A stretch of DNA of 64,000 bases. Origin: Ruminococcus sp. HUN007. Lineage in GTDB: Bacteria; Bacillota; Clostridia; Oscillospirales; Ruminococcaceae. Of this stretch, positions 44,355 through 53,624 are shown one piece after another. The position numbers were made by a program, and so were the translations under genes. Below the pieces are notes generated by a model. That model ran no database searches, had not been told where the DNA came from, and saw only the letters and a program-made list of their open reading frames with translations. The first letter of the stretch is position 1. Each line of letters opens with the position of its first letter. The DNA lies in assembly GCF_000712055.1 (NCBI RefSeq), contig NZ_JOOA01000002.1, positions 372,001-436,000 of the forward strand. Reading direction: 5' to 3'.

Positions 44355-46447
44355 CGGCACTTTAACACTTCCAAATCAATATAACCAATTCAAACCGCAT
44401 AATTGCGGCTTTTTTTGTGTCAAATTTTCTGAATTTTTTCGTTGTATGGTGTTGTATTTTTATTTCAAATATGGTATAATATAAATATGAAGCTTAATTA
44501 CGATAAAAAATCCAAAGATCCCACCTATTTTATCCAGATGGGAATCAGAAACGGTAAAAAGACAACAACCAAAAATGTAGCTCGTATCGGTAAGCATTCA
44601 GAACTTCTTAAGATTACAGACGATCCTCTTTCATATGCGAAAGAACAGGTCAGAATATATAACGAGGAGCATAAGAAAAATAAAACACTTGCACTTGATC
44701 TGAAAATCGACTTTAATGAGAAGATCAAAGCTACCGATGCTGTTACTTCATTATCCACAGACAAAAATATAGGCTATTTCTTTCTTCAGTATATCTACGG
44801 AAAACTTGAAATAAGTTCATTTTTCAAAAACATCACTGAAGACAGAAAAATTGAATTCAACCCTAATCTTGTAAACAGATTTATTACGTTTTCAAGAATT
44901 ATTGATCCGGATTCAAAACTCGGTTCGTTCCAGAAAATGAGTAACTATTACGAACAGCCTGATTTTGATTACATGCATATAATGCGTACCATGGATCTGA
45001 TGAAAGACCATTACGACGAATATATCAGCTACCTGTATGAAAAAAGCTGCAGTATTATCAAAAGGAATACATCGGTGTGCTATTACGACTGTACAAATTA
45101 TTACTTTGAAACCGAATGTGAAGACGAAGACTATGTTGATGAAGTAACAGGAGAATTCATCAAAGGGCTTCGTAAATATGGTCCTTCAAAAGAACATCGT
45201 CCAAATCCTATCTGCGAAATGGGACTGTTCATGGATGCAGAAGGTATCCCTTTATCCATGTGTATTTCATCAGGTTCTGATAATGAGCAGACTACTGCTA
45301 TTCCGCTGGAAAAGAAACTTACTAAAATGCTCCAGGGGAAAAAGTTCATATACTGTGCCGATGCAGGTCTTGGATCTTTGAATATCCGTAATTTCAATTC
45401 TATGGGTGGTCGTGCGTTTATCGTTACACAGTCCGTAAAGAAACTTTCCTCAATGTTACAGGAGGCGGTTTTTAACGATTGTGATTACAAGCTGCTTTCC
45501 AGCAATAAGCATATTTCACTAAACTATATGAAGACATTCGACAGAAAAAATCCTGATAATCTGAGTCTTTACAACGATCATGCCTACAAAATAATTGACG
45601 CGGATAAAGCGTTCGATGTAGGACTTTACGAAGAAAAAATCTGCAAAAACGGAAAGGTAAAAAAAGTTAAATCCAAAGCAACGCTTAAACAGAAAATCAT
45701 TATCTCATTTTCAAGAAAAATGATGGAATATCAGCGTTACATACGCAACAGGCAAATTGAAAGAGCGAAAAAGCTGCTTGAAAATATCGATCCTGAAACT
45801 TACAAAAAGGGGCCGCATGATGTTACCAGATTCATCAAAAGAATCTCTAAGTCCAAAGCTGAAGAGAACGGTTCCGACACCTACATTCTTGACAAAGAAG
45901 CAATTGAAAAAGAAGAAAAATACGATGGCTTTTATGCCGTAGCAACCAATCTTGATGATGACGCAAAATCTATTCTTGAAATCAGCATGAACCGCTACAA
46001 AATAGAGGACTGTTTTCGAATCATGAAAACCAATTTTGACGCAAGACCTGTTTACCATAGTACCCTGAACAGAATTATTGCTCATTTTATGATATGCTAT
46101 ACTGCGCTTTTGATTTATCGTATTCTTGAAAAACTGCTTGAAGAAAAAGGATATCATTTTTCAGTATACAATATCATTGAAACAATCCGGAATATGAACG
46201 TTTCAAATATCCAGGATATGTGCTACATGTCCAATTATACTTGCTCTCAGGTGTGTACTGCTTTGAACGAAATTACGGGACTTGAGTTAGACAAACAATA
46301 CTATCTGCCAAAGACTTTGAATGGAAAAATAAAATTAATTTCCAAATAATTGCTCATACAACATTTTTGAAAAACGAAAAAAGAGGCGTAATCAACGCAT
46401 TTGCGTTAGTTACGCCTCGATTGTTTTCTTGAAGTGTTAAAGTCGGG
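44355..46447 (+). mobile_element. IS1634-like insertion sequence (IS4 superfamily), 2093 bp
   Basis: Left end CGGCACTTTAACACTTC and right end (opposite strand) CCCGACTTTAACACTTC share a 13-bp perfect core and have equal lengths to the duplication edges. One transposase gene fills it. A hairpin plus T7 (CCGCATAATTGCGGCTTTTTTT, split here as CCGCA/TGCGG) near the left end and a GAGGCGTAA/TTACGCCTC hairpin near the right end would block transcription through it. Identical flanks suggest recent arrival. Confidence 0.9.
44487..46349 (+). CDS. IS1634 family transposase
   Basis: A 620-residue DDE transposase starting MKLNYDKKSKDPTYFIQMGI. Acidic catalytic positions are visible in VCYYDCTNYYFETE, FIYCADAGLGSLNI and in the YxxRxxIED-like ISMNRYKIEDCFRIMKTNF near the C-terminus. 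The start is at ATG 44487, only 6 bases after a TATAAT box (44475-44480) with TTGTAT 17 bases upstream (44452-44457), so the message would be leaderless. No ribosome site is present. The frame is intact. Confidence 0.93.
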   Translation: MKLNYDKKSKDPTYFIQMGIRNGKKTTTKNVARIGKHSELLKITDDPLSYAKEQVRIYNEEHKKNKTLALDLKIDFNEKIKATDAVTSLSTDKNIGYFFLQYIYGKLEISSFFKNITEDRKIEFNPNLVNRFITFSRIIDPDSKLGSFQKMSNYYEQPDFDYMHIMRTMDLMKDHYDEYISYLYEKSCSIIKRNTSVCYYDCTNYYFETECEDEDYVDEVTGEFIKGLRKYGPSKEHRPNPICEMGLFMDAEGIPLSMCISSGSDNEQTTAIPLEKKLTKMLQGKKFIYCADAGLGSLNIRNFNSMGGRAFIVTQSVKKLSSMLQEAVFNDCDYKLLSSNKHISLNYMKTFDRKNPDNLSLYNDHAYKIIDADKAFDVGLYEEKICKNGKVKKVKSKATLKQKIIISFSRKMMEYQRYIRNRQIERAKKLLENIDPETYKKGPHDVTRFIKRISKSKAEENGSDTYILDKEAIEKEEKYDGFYAVATNLDDDAKSILEISMNRYKIEDCFRIMKTNFDARPVYHSTLNRIIAHFMICYTALLIYRILEKLLEEKGYHFSVYNIIETIRNMNVSNIQDMCYMSNYTCSQVCTALNEITGLELDKQYYLPKTLNGKIKLISK

Positions 46448-46801
46448 ATTATAAATCATTAAAACCTGTTTGTCAACCGTTTATCACAAAGTTCAGCACT
46501 TTATGTAATAATAAAATGCATGTTTTGTGCAAATTAACCACGAGATCTTCTGATTATCCCTTTATTGCTCCGGCAATAAGGCTTTCCTGGATCTTTCTGC
46601 TTATGAAAGCATACACAAACAGTGTCGGGAATGTAGCGATAACAAGAGCTGCACCGATCGGTCCCCACTTTGTAGTATATGATCCGAAGAAAGTATTTAT
46701 TGCAACAGGAAGTGTACTGAAACGTCTTTCACTGTTGAAAATATTAGCAAACATAAGTTCGTTCCACGCCTGAAGGAAAGTAAAGATGATAACTGTAGAA
46801 A
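46448..46801. repeat. 354-bp direct repeat, right copy
   Basis: Original or duplicate target sequence at the right side of the element; it includes the last 82 codons of the intact permease gene and a second copy of the riboswitch promoter (TTGACA/TATAAT at 46448-46476), which here points into the insertion element. Confidence 0.93.
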
Positions 46802-47420
46802 TTGCCGGCTTCATAAGCGGAAGGATTATTCTGAAGAATATTCCGAATGTACCGCATCCGTCCAGACAAGCTGACTCTTCAAGTTCCTTCGGAATGTTTA
46901 CCATAAAACTACCGAATATCATTATTGCCATAGCAAGCGAGAAAGCTGCATACGGAACAATAAGTGCCTGATAGGAGTTAAGCATTTTAAGTGACTTGAG
47001 CATGAGGAATACAGGAAGAAGTGCAGCATGGATCGGAAGAGTAAGACCAAGCATAAAAATGTTGTTTACTGTTTCACGTCCGCGCCATTCCATTCTTGTA
47101 AGAGCATAACATGCCATGAGTGCACATACAATTGTAAGAGCAATAGTAAACACAGAAATGATAATACTGTTTTTAAAACCTAAAAGTATAGAACTGTCAC
47201 GCATAAGTCCTGAACTAAGTGTACCTGAACGCATAGCGTCCGCATAGTTGGACCACATCCAGTTTCTCGGAAGTCCGAGAACATTTTCGCCGAATATTTC
47301 AGAGTTTTCCTTCAGGGAAAAAGTGAACATCCAGTAAAGCGGAAATACGCAGAGCACAGTCCAGAGAAGAAGAACTACATATGTACCAACCGGCACTTTA
47401 TTTAATTTTTTACTTTTCAT
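46554..47420 (-). CDS. Sugar ABC transporter permease (MalG/MsmG type)
   Basis: A 288-residue inner-membrane permease of the CUT1 class with six predicted membrane segments. The EAA loop that contacts the ATPase is ESACLDGCGTFGIFFRIILP (about residues 188-207). Its start overlaps the previous permease by 11 bases. The gene survived the insertion because the duplication kept its 3' end. No ATPase gene is present, as is usual when a shared MsmK-type ATPase serves several transporters. Confidence 0.93.
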   Translation of the reverse strand: MKSKKLNKVPVGTYVVLLLWTVLCVFPLYWMFTFSLKENSEIFGENVLGLPRNWMWSNYADAMRSGTLSSGLMRDSSILLGFKNSIIISVFTIALTIVCALMACYALTRMEWRGRETVNNIFMLGLTLPIHAALLPVFLMLKSLKMLNSYQALIVPYAAFSLAMAIMIFGSFMVNIPKELEESACLDGCGTFGIFFRIILPLMKPAISTVIIFTFLQAWNELMFANIFNSERRFSTLPVAINTFFGSYTTKWGPIGAALVIATFPTLFVYAFISRKIQESLIAGAIKG

Positions 47421-48303
47421 CGTAATCCTCCGTCTTGATTCCTTTCTTGATCAGTATTGCAAAGAAGAAGCAAAGGAATATGATCATTACTGCTATAGCA
47501 CTACCGTAGCCATATCTGCTTTCGTCAAATGTCATGTTTACCATAAGAGTACTCGGCACTTCACTTGCATGGTCCGGGCCGCCTCTTGTGAGTACGTAGA
47601 TAAGGTCGAATGTTTTAAGTGAACCGGTTACCGCAAATATTACGCAGATCTTGATTACTGGCTTTAAAAGCGGAATAATGATCTTTGTGTTGATCTGCCA
47701 GTCATTAGCACCGTCAATACGGGCTGCTTCTATGACATCAGGTGATACGCTCTTGATACCGGCATACATGAGAAGCATGTGATAGCCTACATACTGCCAG
47801 AGGTTAGGAAGAAACGCCGCAAGCAGTACTGTCTTCGGTTCAGCCAGCCATGCTGTTTTTGAAAGGCTGTCAAGTCCGATTTTATCAAGAAGTACATTAA
47901 GAACACCGTAATTCGGATTATAGATCTTTAACCAGAGCTGTCCGATTACAACTGTTGACATAAGTACAGGTATAAAAAAGACTGTCATGAAGAAACGCTC
48001 ACCTTTTATCCCCTTTGAGATAAGAAGAGCAAGTGCAAGCGACAGAGGAAGCTGGATGAAAACAGAAAGTACAGCAAGAAGAAGTGCATTCATTGTAGTT
48101 TTCGGAAATCCTGCTGATTTACTGGTAAAAAGTTCAATATAGTTCTGGAAACCAATGAACTTAGGTTCTGTGATTCCGTTCCAGTCCTGCAGACTGTAGA
48201 TAAATGACATTATAATCGGGACAATTATTATCCCGGCAAACAGGATCACTGCCGGCAGCAGAAATACTGTCAGCGCCAGTTTGTTTTTTCGTATGCTTTC
48301 CAT
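47410..48303 (-). CDS. Sugar ABC transporter permease (MalF/MsmF type)
   Basis: Partner permease with six or more membrane segments and the EAA loop EAARIDGANDWQINTKIIIP (about residues 194-213). I start at ATG 48303 (MESIRKNKLALTV), 6 bases after an AGG; the upstream in-frame ATG has no ribosome site. About 297 residues. It follows the binding protein gene across a hairpin that probably lowers permease expression. Confidence 0.92.
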   Translation of the reverse strand: MESIRKNKLALTVFLLPAVILFAGIIIVPIIMSFIYSLQDWNGITEPKFIGFQNYIELFTSKSAGFPKTTMNALLLAVLSVFIQLPLSLALALLISKGIKGERFFMTVFFIPVLMSTVVIGQLWLKIYNPNYGVLNVLLDKIGLDSLSKTAWLAEPKTVLLAAFLPNLWQYVGYHMLLMYAGIKSVSPDVIEAARIDGANDWQINTKIIIPLLKPVIKICVIFAVTGSLKTFDLIYVLTRGGPDHASEVPSTLMVNMTFDESRYGYGSAIAVMIIFLCFFFAILIKKGIKTEDYDEK

Positions 48304-48338
48304 ATAAGACCTGCCTTTACGAGATAGTAATCCTTTTA

Positions 48339-48392
48339 TCATAGCACTGACCGGCTGAAATAACCGGTCAGTACTATGATATTATTGTAAGG
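48339..48392 (-). terminator. Stem-loop between binding-protein and permease genes (attenuator-like)
   Basis: CATAG-ACTGACCGG and CCGGTCAGT-CTATG pair around a short loop. It has no strong T-run, so it is more likely a partial terminator or a 3' stabiliser that keeps the binding-protein message abundant. Confidence 0.6.
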
Positions 48393-48443
48393 ATTTCAAG
48401 GAAAATTCAGATTAGAATTATTAAATGAAGAAATATTCTTAAA

Positions 48444-49766
48444 TTATTTTTCAAGCTGAGCAGCCATTTCCTTCTGGAAGTCTTCAGGGGTAATTGAACC
48501 TAAATAGAGCTTCTGGAGAAGTGCAAGATATTCGTTTGCATCCTCTGATGTAAGAAGAGTATCAAACCAGAGTGTGAATGATGTTGCGCCGTTAGCATAG
48601 TCAGCAACTTTCTTTGTAAGTGCAGGAACCTCTGAATCATCATAGTTTACCTTCCATGCCGGGATACCAGCACCTGTGAGATAAGCGTACTTAGAGATGC
48701 CCTTTGTTAATTCGAAAGCAAATTCAGCTGAAAGATCAGCATTCTTTGTTGAAGCAGCAACCATGAGTGAGTCAGCACCGCCGCCCATGAAGTCAGTGAT
48801 CTTTGCATTCTTATCATTAACAACCGGGATAGGAGCAACTGAGAAATCATCAGGATTTGCAGCATCTGTCATAATAGAGCCGCCCATCCAGCTTCCTGTA
48901 AAGTACATTGCAGCCTTGCCTGCATAGAACTCAGCACTTGCTTCATCGTTTGAAAGTGCTGCAGCACCATCAATGAATGCGCCCATATCAGAGAGTTCCT
49001 TGATCTTCTGTGCTGAAAGCAGGAAGTCAGGATCGCTGTATGAACCACCCTGCTTCAGAAGTGTCTTCTGGAGCTTGTCAGGACCTACAGACTTAAGTGT
49101 AAGACCGTCGTGAAGCATTGCAAGAACCCACTTATCCTTTGCACTTGTAGCGATAGGTGTTACGCCTGCATCCTTAAGTGTCTGGCAAACCTTTACGAAA
49201 TCATCCCATGTAGCAGGAGCTTCGAGGTTGTTTTCCTTAAAGATCTTCTGGTTGTACCACATTGCTGAAACAGGAGTTACGATAGTTGAACCGTAAACCT
49301 TGCCGCCGTATGTAATGTTTGCAACAGCTGCTTCTGAAAGGTCTGCCTTGTAGTTTTCATAGTAGCTTGAAAGGTCAAGAACCTTGCCTGAGTCAACGAA
49401 TGACTGTGAGAATCCGCCTGCCCATGTATAGAATACATCAGGGAGCTCATTAGCAGCAACTGCTGATTTTATCTTCGTCTTGTAAGATTCGTTTTCGAAT
49501 GTTTCGTGAACTACTTTTACACCAGGATGTGAAGTTTCAAAGTCCTTGATCGCATTAGCGTAAGCTGAATGGAATGAGTCAGACTCTGTAGCAATGCTCC
49601 ATAGTGTGAGTGTTGTTTCCTGAGCAGCGTCATTTGAGCCTGCATTGCTGTTTCCGTCATTTGATGCTGTACTGCTGCCGCCGCCGGCTGCCGGGCCGCA
49701 TCCTGTTACTACTCCAGCCATAAGAACGGCTGCTGCGATTCCGCTAAGAATTCTTCTGATTTTCAT
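48444..49766 (-). CDS. Sugar ABC transporter substrate-binding lipoprotein
   Basis: A 440-residue family 1 extracellular solute-binding protein. The lipobox MAGVVTGCGPAAGGG (Cys near residue 23) is followed by a Ser/Asn-rich linker and the domain opening ETTLTLWSIATESDSFHSAY. TWDDFVKVCQTLKDAGVTPI and DFMGGGADSLMVAAS are typical of the class. AGGAGG lies 11 bases before the ATG. First gene of the operon; sugar specificity cannot be told. Confidence 0.95.
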   Translation of the reverse strand: MKIRRILSGIAAAVLMAGVVTGCGPAAGGGSSTASNDGNSNAGSNDAAQETTLTLWSIATESDSFHSAYANAIKDFETSHPGVKVVHETFENESYKTKIKSAVAANELPDVFYTWAGGFSQSFVDSGKVLDLSSYYENYKADLSEAAVANITYGGKVYGSTIVTPVSAMWYNQKIFKENNLEAPATWDDFVKVCQTLKDAGVTPIATSAKDKWVLAMLHDGLTLKSVGPDKLQKTLLKQGGSYSDPDFLLSAQKIKELSDMGAFIDGAAALSNDEASAEFYAGKAAMYFTGSWMGGSIMTDAANPDDFSVAPIPVVNDKNAKITDFMGGGADSLMVAASTKNADLSAEFAFELTKGISKYAYLTGAGIPAWKVNYDDSEVPALTKKVADYANGATSFTLWFDTLLTSEDANEYLALLQKLYLGSITPEDFQKEMAAQLEK

Positions 49767-49899
49767 AATATAAAATTCCTCCTGTTTGTGAAATTATTTT
49801 GTTTGTTTTCACATCTCTTGATGTTATTATTATAGCTCATTTTCTTCACTTATGGAATGCATTTTCTTTACCCGTTTAGGGTAATATTTTTACAACATT

Positions 49900-49943
49900 G
49901 CGATATTGATCATCTGAATCATGTTGATGATTGCTAATATCGC
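49900..49943. other. Inverted repeat upstream of the ABC operon
   Basis: GCGATATT and AATATCGC flank an inner GATCATC/GATGAT pair, giving an interrupted palindrome about 135 bases upstream of the binding-protein gene. It could be an operator for a regulator of the transporter. The remaining 49767-50086 is AT-rich with no gene that I can support. Confidence 0.45.
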
Positions 49944-50086
49944 TTCTCTGCCCGGTTTTATAATTAGCTATTTCACACAACAAGATTTAATTAAATAGAA
50001 GAATGTATCGCAACTTTTAGTAAATCTCCTCTTATGAAACTTGCGCATTTGGGCAATAATATATCCGTAACTATATAAAAAAGTAA

Positions 50087-50115
50087 TTGACTTTATAGTA
50101 ATAACAATGTATAAT
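50087..50115 (+). promoter_or_regulatory. Promoter of the terD gene
   Basis: TTGACT (50087-50092) and TATAAT (50110-50115), 17-base spacer; GGAGG and the ATG at 50193 follow. Confidence 0.8.
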
Positions 50116-50192
50116 AGCTTTATGATGTTCCTTTGCAAGGAAAAGGAATTCATGAACTATAAAATTAAAACACGAACACAGGAGGAAACATT

Positions 50193-50775
50193 ATGGCTAT
50201 TTCACTTCAGAAAGGTCAGAAAATCGATCTTACAAAAAACTAATCCGGGTCTTCAGAAAGTAATAGTAGGACTCGGCTGGGACGTAAATAAATATGACGG
50301 TGGTTCAGACTTCGACCTGGACACATCAGCATTTCTTCTTGACGCTTCAGGAAAGGCTCCGTCGGAATCATCATTTATTTTCTACAACAACCTCAGATCT
50401 GACTGCGGTTCCGTATGCCACATGGGCGACAATCTTACAGGTGCAGGCGACGGAGATGATGAACAGATCAAGGTAAATCTCGCTACTGTTCCTGCAAACA
50501 TTGAAAAAATCGCATTTACAGTTACAATTCATGATTATGAGACAAGACAGCAGAATTTCGGTCAGGTTTCAAACGCTTACATCCGTATTCTCGATGAATC
50601 TACAGGCGTTGAACTTATAAGATACGATCTCTGCGAAGATTTCTCAATTGAAACCTGTCTTGTTGTCGGCGAACTTTACAGACATAACGGCGAATGGAAG
50701 TTCTGTGCAGTAGGGAGCGGTTTCACAGGAGGTCTCGCATCACTCTGTTCAAACTACGGCCTTAACGCAGGCTGA
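50193..50775 (+). pseudogene. TerD family protein, frameshifted near the N-terminus
   Basis: TerD proteins are Ca2+-binding, stress-linked proteins of unknown precise function. From ATG 50193 (GGAGG upstream) the first frame reads [16 protein letters not shown] and stops; an A6 run (50234-50239) replaces the expected A5, and with it corrected the reading is [18 protein letters not shown]. The rest holds the two Ca-binding patterns [11 protein letters not shown] and [15 protein letters not shown]. Corrected length is about 193 residues, matching the two intact paralogs at 61-62 kb. Confidence 0.9.
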
Positions 50776-50822
50776 TACAAACTGCATAATAACGAAACAG
50801 TAAAAAGTTCTGAATAAAACAG

Positions 50823-50878
50823 GATCAGCATATCTTACTCGCGTAAATACGCGGGTTTGATATGCTGATCTGTTTTTT
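50823..50878 (+). terminator. Two-part hairpin terminator after terD
   Basis: Outer stem GATCAGCATATC/GATATGCTGATC, inner stem ACTCGCGTA/TACGCGGGT, then TGTTTTTT. A near copy follows the terD gene at 61035, with a compensating base-pair change in the inner stem. Confidence 0.85.
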
Positions 50879-50889
50879 ATGAGATTTTT

Positions 50890-51153
50890 TTATATATCGT
50901 TCTTTTTCTTTTCTAGTTCGGATTCAAGCCATGATTTAAGCTCTTCAAGGCCTTCCGGAGTTTTTTCAAACTCCTTTACATCCACAATGTCTTCCTCTGG
51001 AGTTTTTGCCAGACAGAACTTCCCCATCCACACAGTAACAGTAAGAACATCACCGTTGACTATTTTATAGTTGAATATATTGTGTACACTGCCTGTATAG
51101 TTATTTTTCTCGGCAAAATACGTAAAACCAGGTATATCAAATACTTTTTCCAT
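50890..51153 (-). CDS. Small conserved-looking protein of unknown function
   Basis: An 87-residue protein starting at ATG 51153 (MEKVFDIPGFTYFAEKNNY), with GAGG 5 bases before it. It has an alternating beta-like middle (VHNIFNYKIVNGDVLTVTVW) and an acidic helical C-terminus (LEELKSWLESELEKKKND). It lies 8 bases after the dGTPase-like gene and is probably cotranscribed. No family recognised. Confidence 0.7.
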   Translation of the reverse strand: MEKVFDIPGFTYFAEKNNYTGSVHNIFNYKIVNGDVLTVTVWMGKFCLAKTPEEDIVDVKEFEKTPEGLEELKSWLESELEKKKNDI

Positions 51154-51161
51154 TTCAGACC

Positions 51162-52367
51162 TCATGAATAAATATTTTTCCCGAATTTCTTCGGCATAAT
51201 AAATTTTGTAAAGCAGTCATTGAAGTAGCGGTCAGTCATTCCGGAAATATAGTCAACCACTATTCTCCCCTGCATGTTGTTTTCACTGTATTTTCTGAAA
51301 TAATCCGGATTGTACGAACTAAGATAGTCGCTGTATATTTCAGATTCCCTGTTTCCTGATACGAGCTGGTCATAAAACCTGTCATATACAACGGTAAACA
51401 TATTCTGAAGCTTTGAATCCTCATCCTTTATTGAAGGGTTTTTATATATTCTTTCATAATTGAATTTAAGAAGTTTTTTCATTGCTGAGTATATATCAGG
51501 AGAGATCGTAAGATACGGCTTGTCATAGCTGCTTACTATAATATCTGAAATAAGGGCATTGATTATACTGCTGTTCGTATCGCCGAGAACTTCTGATACC
51601 TCAGCCGGGATCTCATTACGTTCAATTATCCTGAGCGTAACAGCATCTTCAATATCACGCCCGATATAGGCAATAATATCGCTTATTCTTACAACACATC
51701 CCTCAAGAGTCATAGGAATGATTTTTGCGCTGAAATTCTTCTCGGTAAAGCAGCTTTCATATTCCTTCAGAAAACGATCAAAAGTCTTGTTTCTGTCAGG
51801 CTCATATCTGGACTGAAGAATTTCACCGTTATGTGCAAGAACTCCGTCAAGCACCTGAAGGCTAAGGTTAAGGCCTTCACCGTTTTTTTCAAGTTCCATA
51901 AGGAACTTCACGCTCTGAGCATTATGGCAGAAACATCCCATGTTCTTTTCCGCACATATTGCATCAAGATATCTTTCGCCGTCATGACCGTACGGAACAT
52001 GTCCCAGGTCATGTGCAAGAGCTATCGCCTCGATAAGATCTTCATTAAGTCTGAGACAGCGTCCGATCATACGCGCGATTTTTGAAACGAGCTGAACATG
52101 AAGAACGCGGTGTGTTATATGGTCATTATCAAAGAATGAAAAAACCTGTGTTTTGTCTATATATCTCGTATAGGCTTTGGAATGGATTATCCGGTCTGCA
52201 TCATGAAAAAAAGCAGGACGTACATTCTTCCTGTCAGGTATAGGTTCCTCATACAGACGAATACACTCAGAACTCCTGCAGGCATACTTGCTGAAGGTTC
52301 TGATCTCACGCTTGTATTCAGTTTTTATTATATCACTGAATATTTTATATTTCAGACTTTCTTCCAT
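51162..52367 (-). CDS. dGTP triphosphohydrolase-like HD-domain protein
   Basis: A 401-residue protein of the dGTPase family. Metal ligands are visible in HITHRVLHVQLVSKIAR (His), EAIALAHDLGHVPYGHDGE (the HD pair near residue 114) and later NAQSVKFLMELE. The known enzymes cleave dGTP to deoxyguanosine and tripolyphosphate. The exact nucleotide substrate for this subgroup is not fixed. GTGGAGTGA precedes the ATG; it follows the DUF4317 gene by about 30 bases. Confidence 0.9.
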   Translation of the reverse strand: MEESLKYKIFSDIIKTEYKREIRTFSKYACRSSECIRLYEEPIPDRKNVRPAFFHDADRIIHSKAYTRYIDKTQVFSFFDNDHITHRVLHVQLVSKIARMIGRCLRLNEDLIEAIALAHDLGHVPYGHDGERYLDAICAEKNMGCFCHNAQSVKFLMELEKNGEGLNLSLQVLDGVLAHNGEILQSRYEPDRNKTFDRFLKEYESCFTEKNFSAKIIPMTLEGCVVRISDIIAYIGRDIEDAVTLRIIERNEIPAEVSEVLGDTNSSIINALISDIIVSSYDKPYLTISPDIYSAMKKLLKFNYERIYKNPSIKDEDSKLQNMFTVVYDRFYDQLVSGNRESEIYSDYLSSYNPDYFRKYSENNMQGRIVVDYISGMTDRYFNDCFTKFIMPKKFGKNIYS

Positions 52368-52396
52368 TCACTCCACCCCTCACATCATAAAAGCTT

Positions 52397-53530
52397 TTAT
52401 TTAAGAACAGCAGGAAGGCCGTTTACAACAATATTAGGATCGTCAAGATCAATTATCAGACAGTTTCTGCCTTCTATACTGCTTGTCCTGAGTCTGCACG
52501 CAGCATCTTTTTTGATGTTGATAGTAACATCCGGTGTAGACACAACCGTCCTGTTTTCGGCAAGATTTGAAGCAGTAAGATCAGTCTCGCCTACGATCTG
52601 CTGATAAGCAGGTTCAAGCGCCTGAAGTTTTTCCTCACTTACGCCGGCATCTGAAAGAATATGCTTAAGCTGTTTGTCATTGATCTTCGCTGCTTCAGTT
52701 TCGTTGCGGCTCAGTTCAACTACTTCCCTGATCTTGTCATTTACCTGTGTAATGACATTATAATTGAGTTCGTCAGAGCAGACTGCATTAAGCACCTGCT
52801 GAAAACGTGCTTTTTCATTTTCAGCTGACATAACGAAAACACAGTCAAGAACATTTTCAATAATTGAAATATTCGGCTTGTCAGCTTTCTTTGAAAAATA
52901 CATTATGTGATTAACATCCGGACTTCTGTCGCTGAAAACAGGATACATAAATCCGTCTGTAGGGATCTTGCTTATTATCATTTCATTATTTGTTTTCTTT
53001 GAAATAGTACAGGACTCTTCATCGTAGAAAAGACCGACGTCATTTGTATTTGCCGGGCATACCGCTGTAACAATAAAATTATATTCATCTGTAACGTTAT
53101 CAGGATCATCGTCGTCATTACGGTTCTTTCTCATAATACTGTATGTGCAGTGTGCTGCAAGCAGAGTAAATGACGCCGCGTAGTCAATATTTGAAGTGAT
53201 TTTTTCAAGGAACGTATCAATGAGAGACTCGTCTTTCATTTTTGATTCCACAAGATCATAGAGTATCTTCTGTGCTTTACCGTCTTCAAATGATTCAAGA
53301 GGAAACTCATACTCAACGAGATGTTTTCCTATAGTACCTGTAAGTACCTTTTTGAGTGAATCAGTAATTACCTCACGTTCATCATCAGCTATTATGCTGT
53401 ATGGTTTGCTCATTTTGTATTTAACATTTTTTTCGGGATCAATATATGCTGAAAAAAAAGTATTGATGACAAACAGTCCGCTGTCATCATTAAAATTCTT
53501 TTTGATCTCATTAAGTTCTTTCTTGTTCAT
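52397..53530 (-). CDS. DUF4317 family protein
   Basis: A 377-residue cytoplasmic protein matching the DUF4317 family, opening MNKKELNEIKKNFNDDSGLF, with EYEFPLESFEDGKAQKILYD near residue 97 and a C-terminal region ending in two short beta-rich stretches (RNCLIIDLDDPNIVVNGLPA). No catalytic motif is evident. The family is found mostly in Clostridia and its role is unknown. AAGGA precedes the ATG; it lies in the phosphoesterase to dGTPase cluster. Confidence 0.9.
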   Translation of the reverse strand: MNKKELNEIKKNFNDDSGLFVINTFFSAYIDPEKNVKYKMSKPYSIIADDEREVITDSLKKVLTGTIGKHLVEYEFPLESFEDGKAQKILYDLVESKMKDESLIDTFLEKITSNIDYAASFTLLAAHCTYSIMRKNRNDDDDPDNVTDEYNFIVTAVCPANTNDVGLFYDEESCTISKKTNNEMIISKIPTDGFMYPVFSDRSPDVNHIMYFSKKADKPNISIIENVLDCVFVMSAENEKARFQQVLNAVCSDELNYNVITQVNDKIREVVELSRNETEAAKINDKQLKHILSDAGVSEEKLQALEPAYQQIVGETDLTASNLAENRTVVSTPDVTINIKKDAACRLRTSSIEGRNCLIIDLDDPNIVVNGLPAVLK

Positions 53531-53624
53531 TTAACCATTATCCTTTTCATTGTATGTATTACATTTCTGCTGTGTAACGCAGAGAAACATCAGCCTCTGC
53601 GCCGGTAATGCCTTCAGCCGTATC

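Noticed and set aside
49968..50153. A 61-codon minus-strand frame between the ABC operon and terD
   Set aside because: It overlaps the terD promoter and lacks a ribosome site; AT-rich chance frame.
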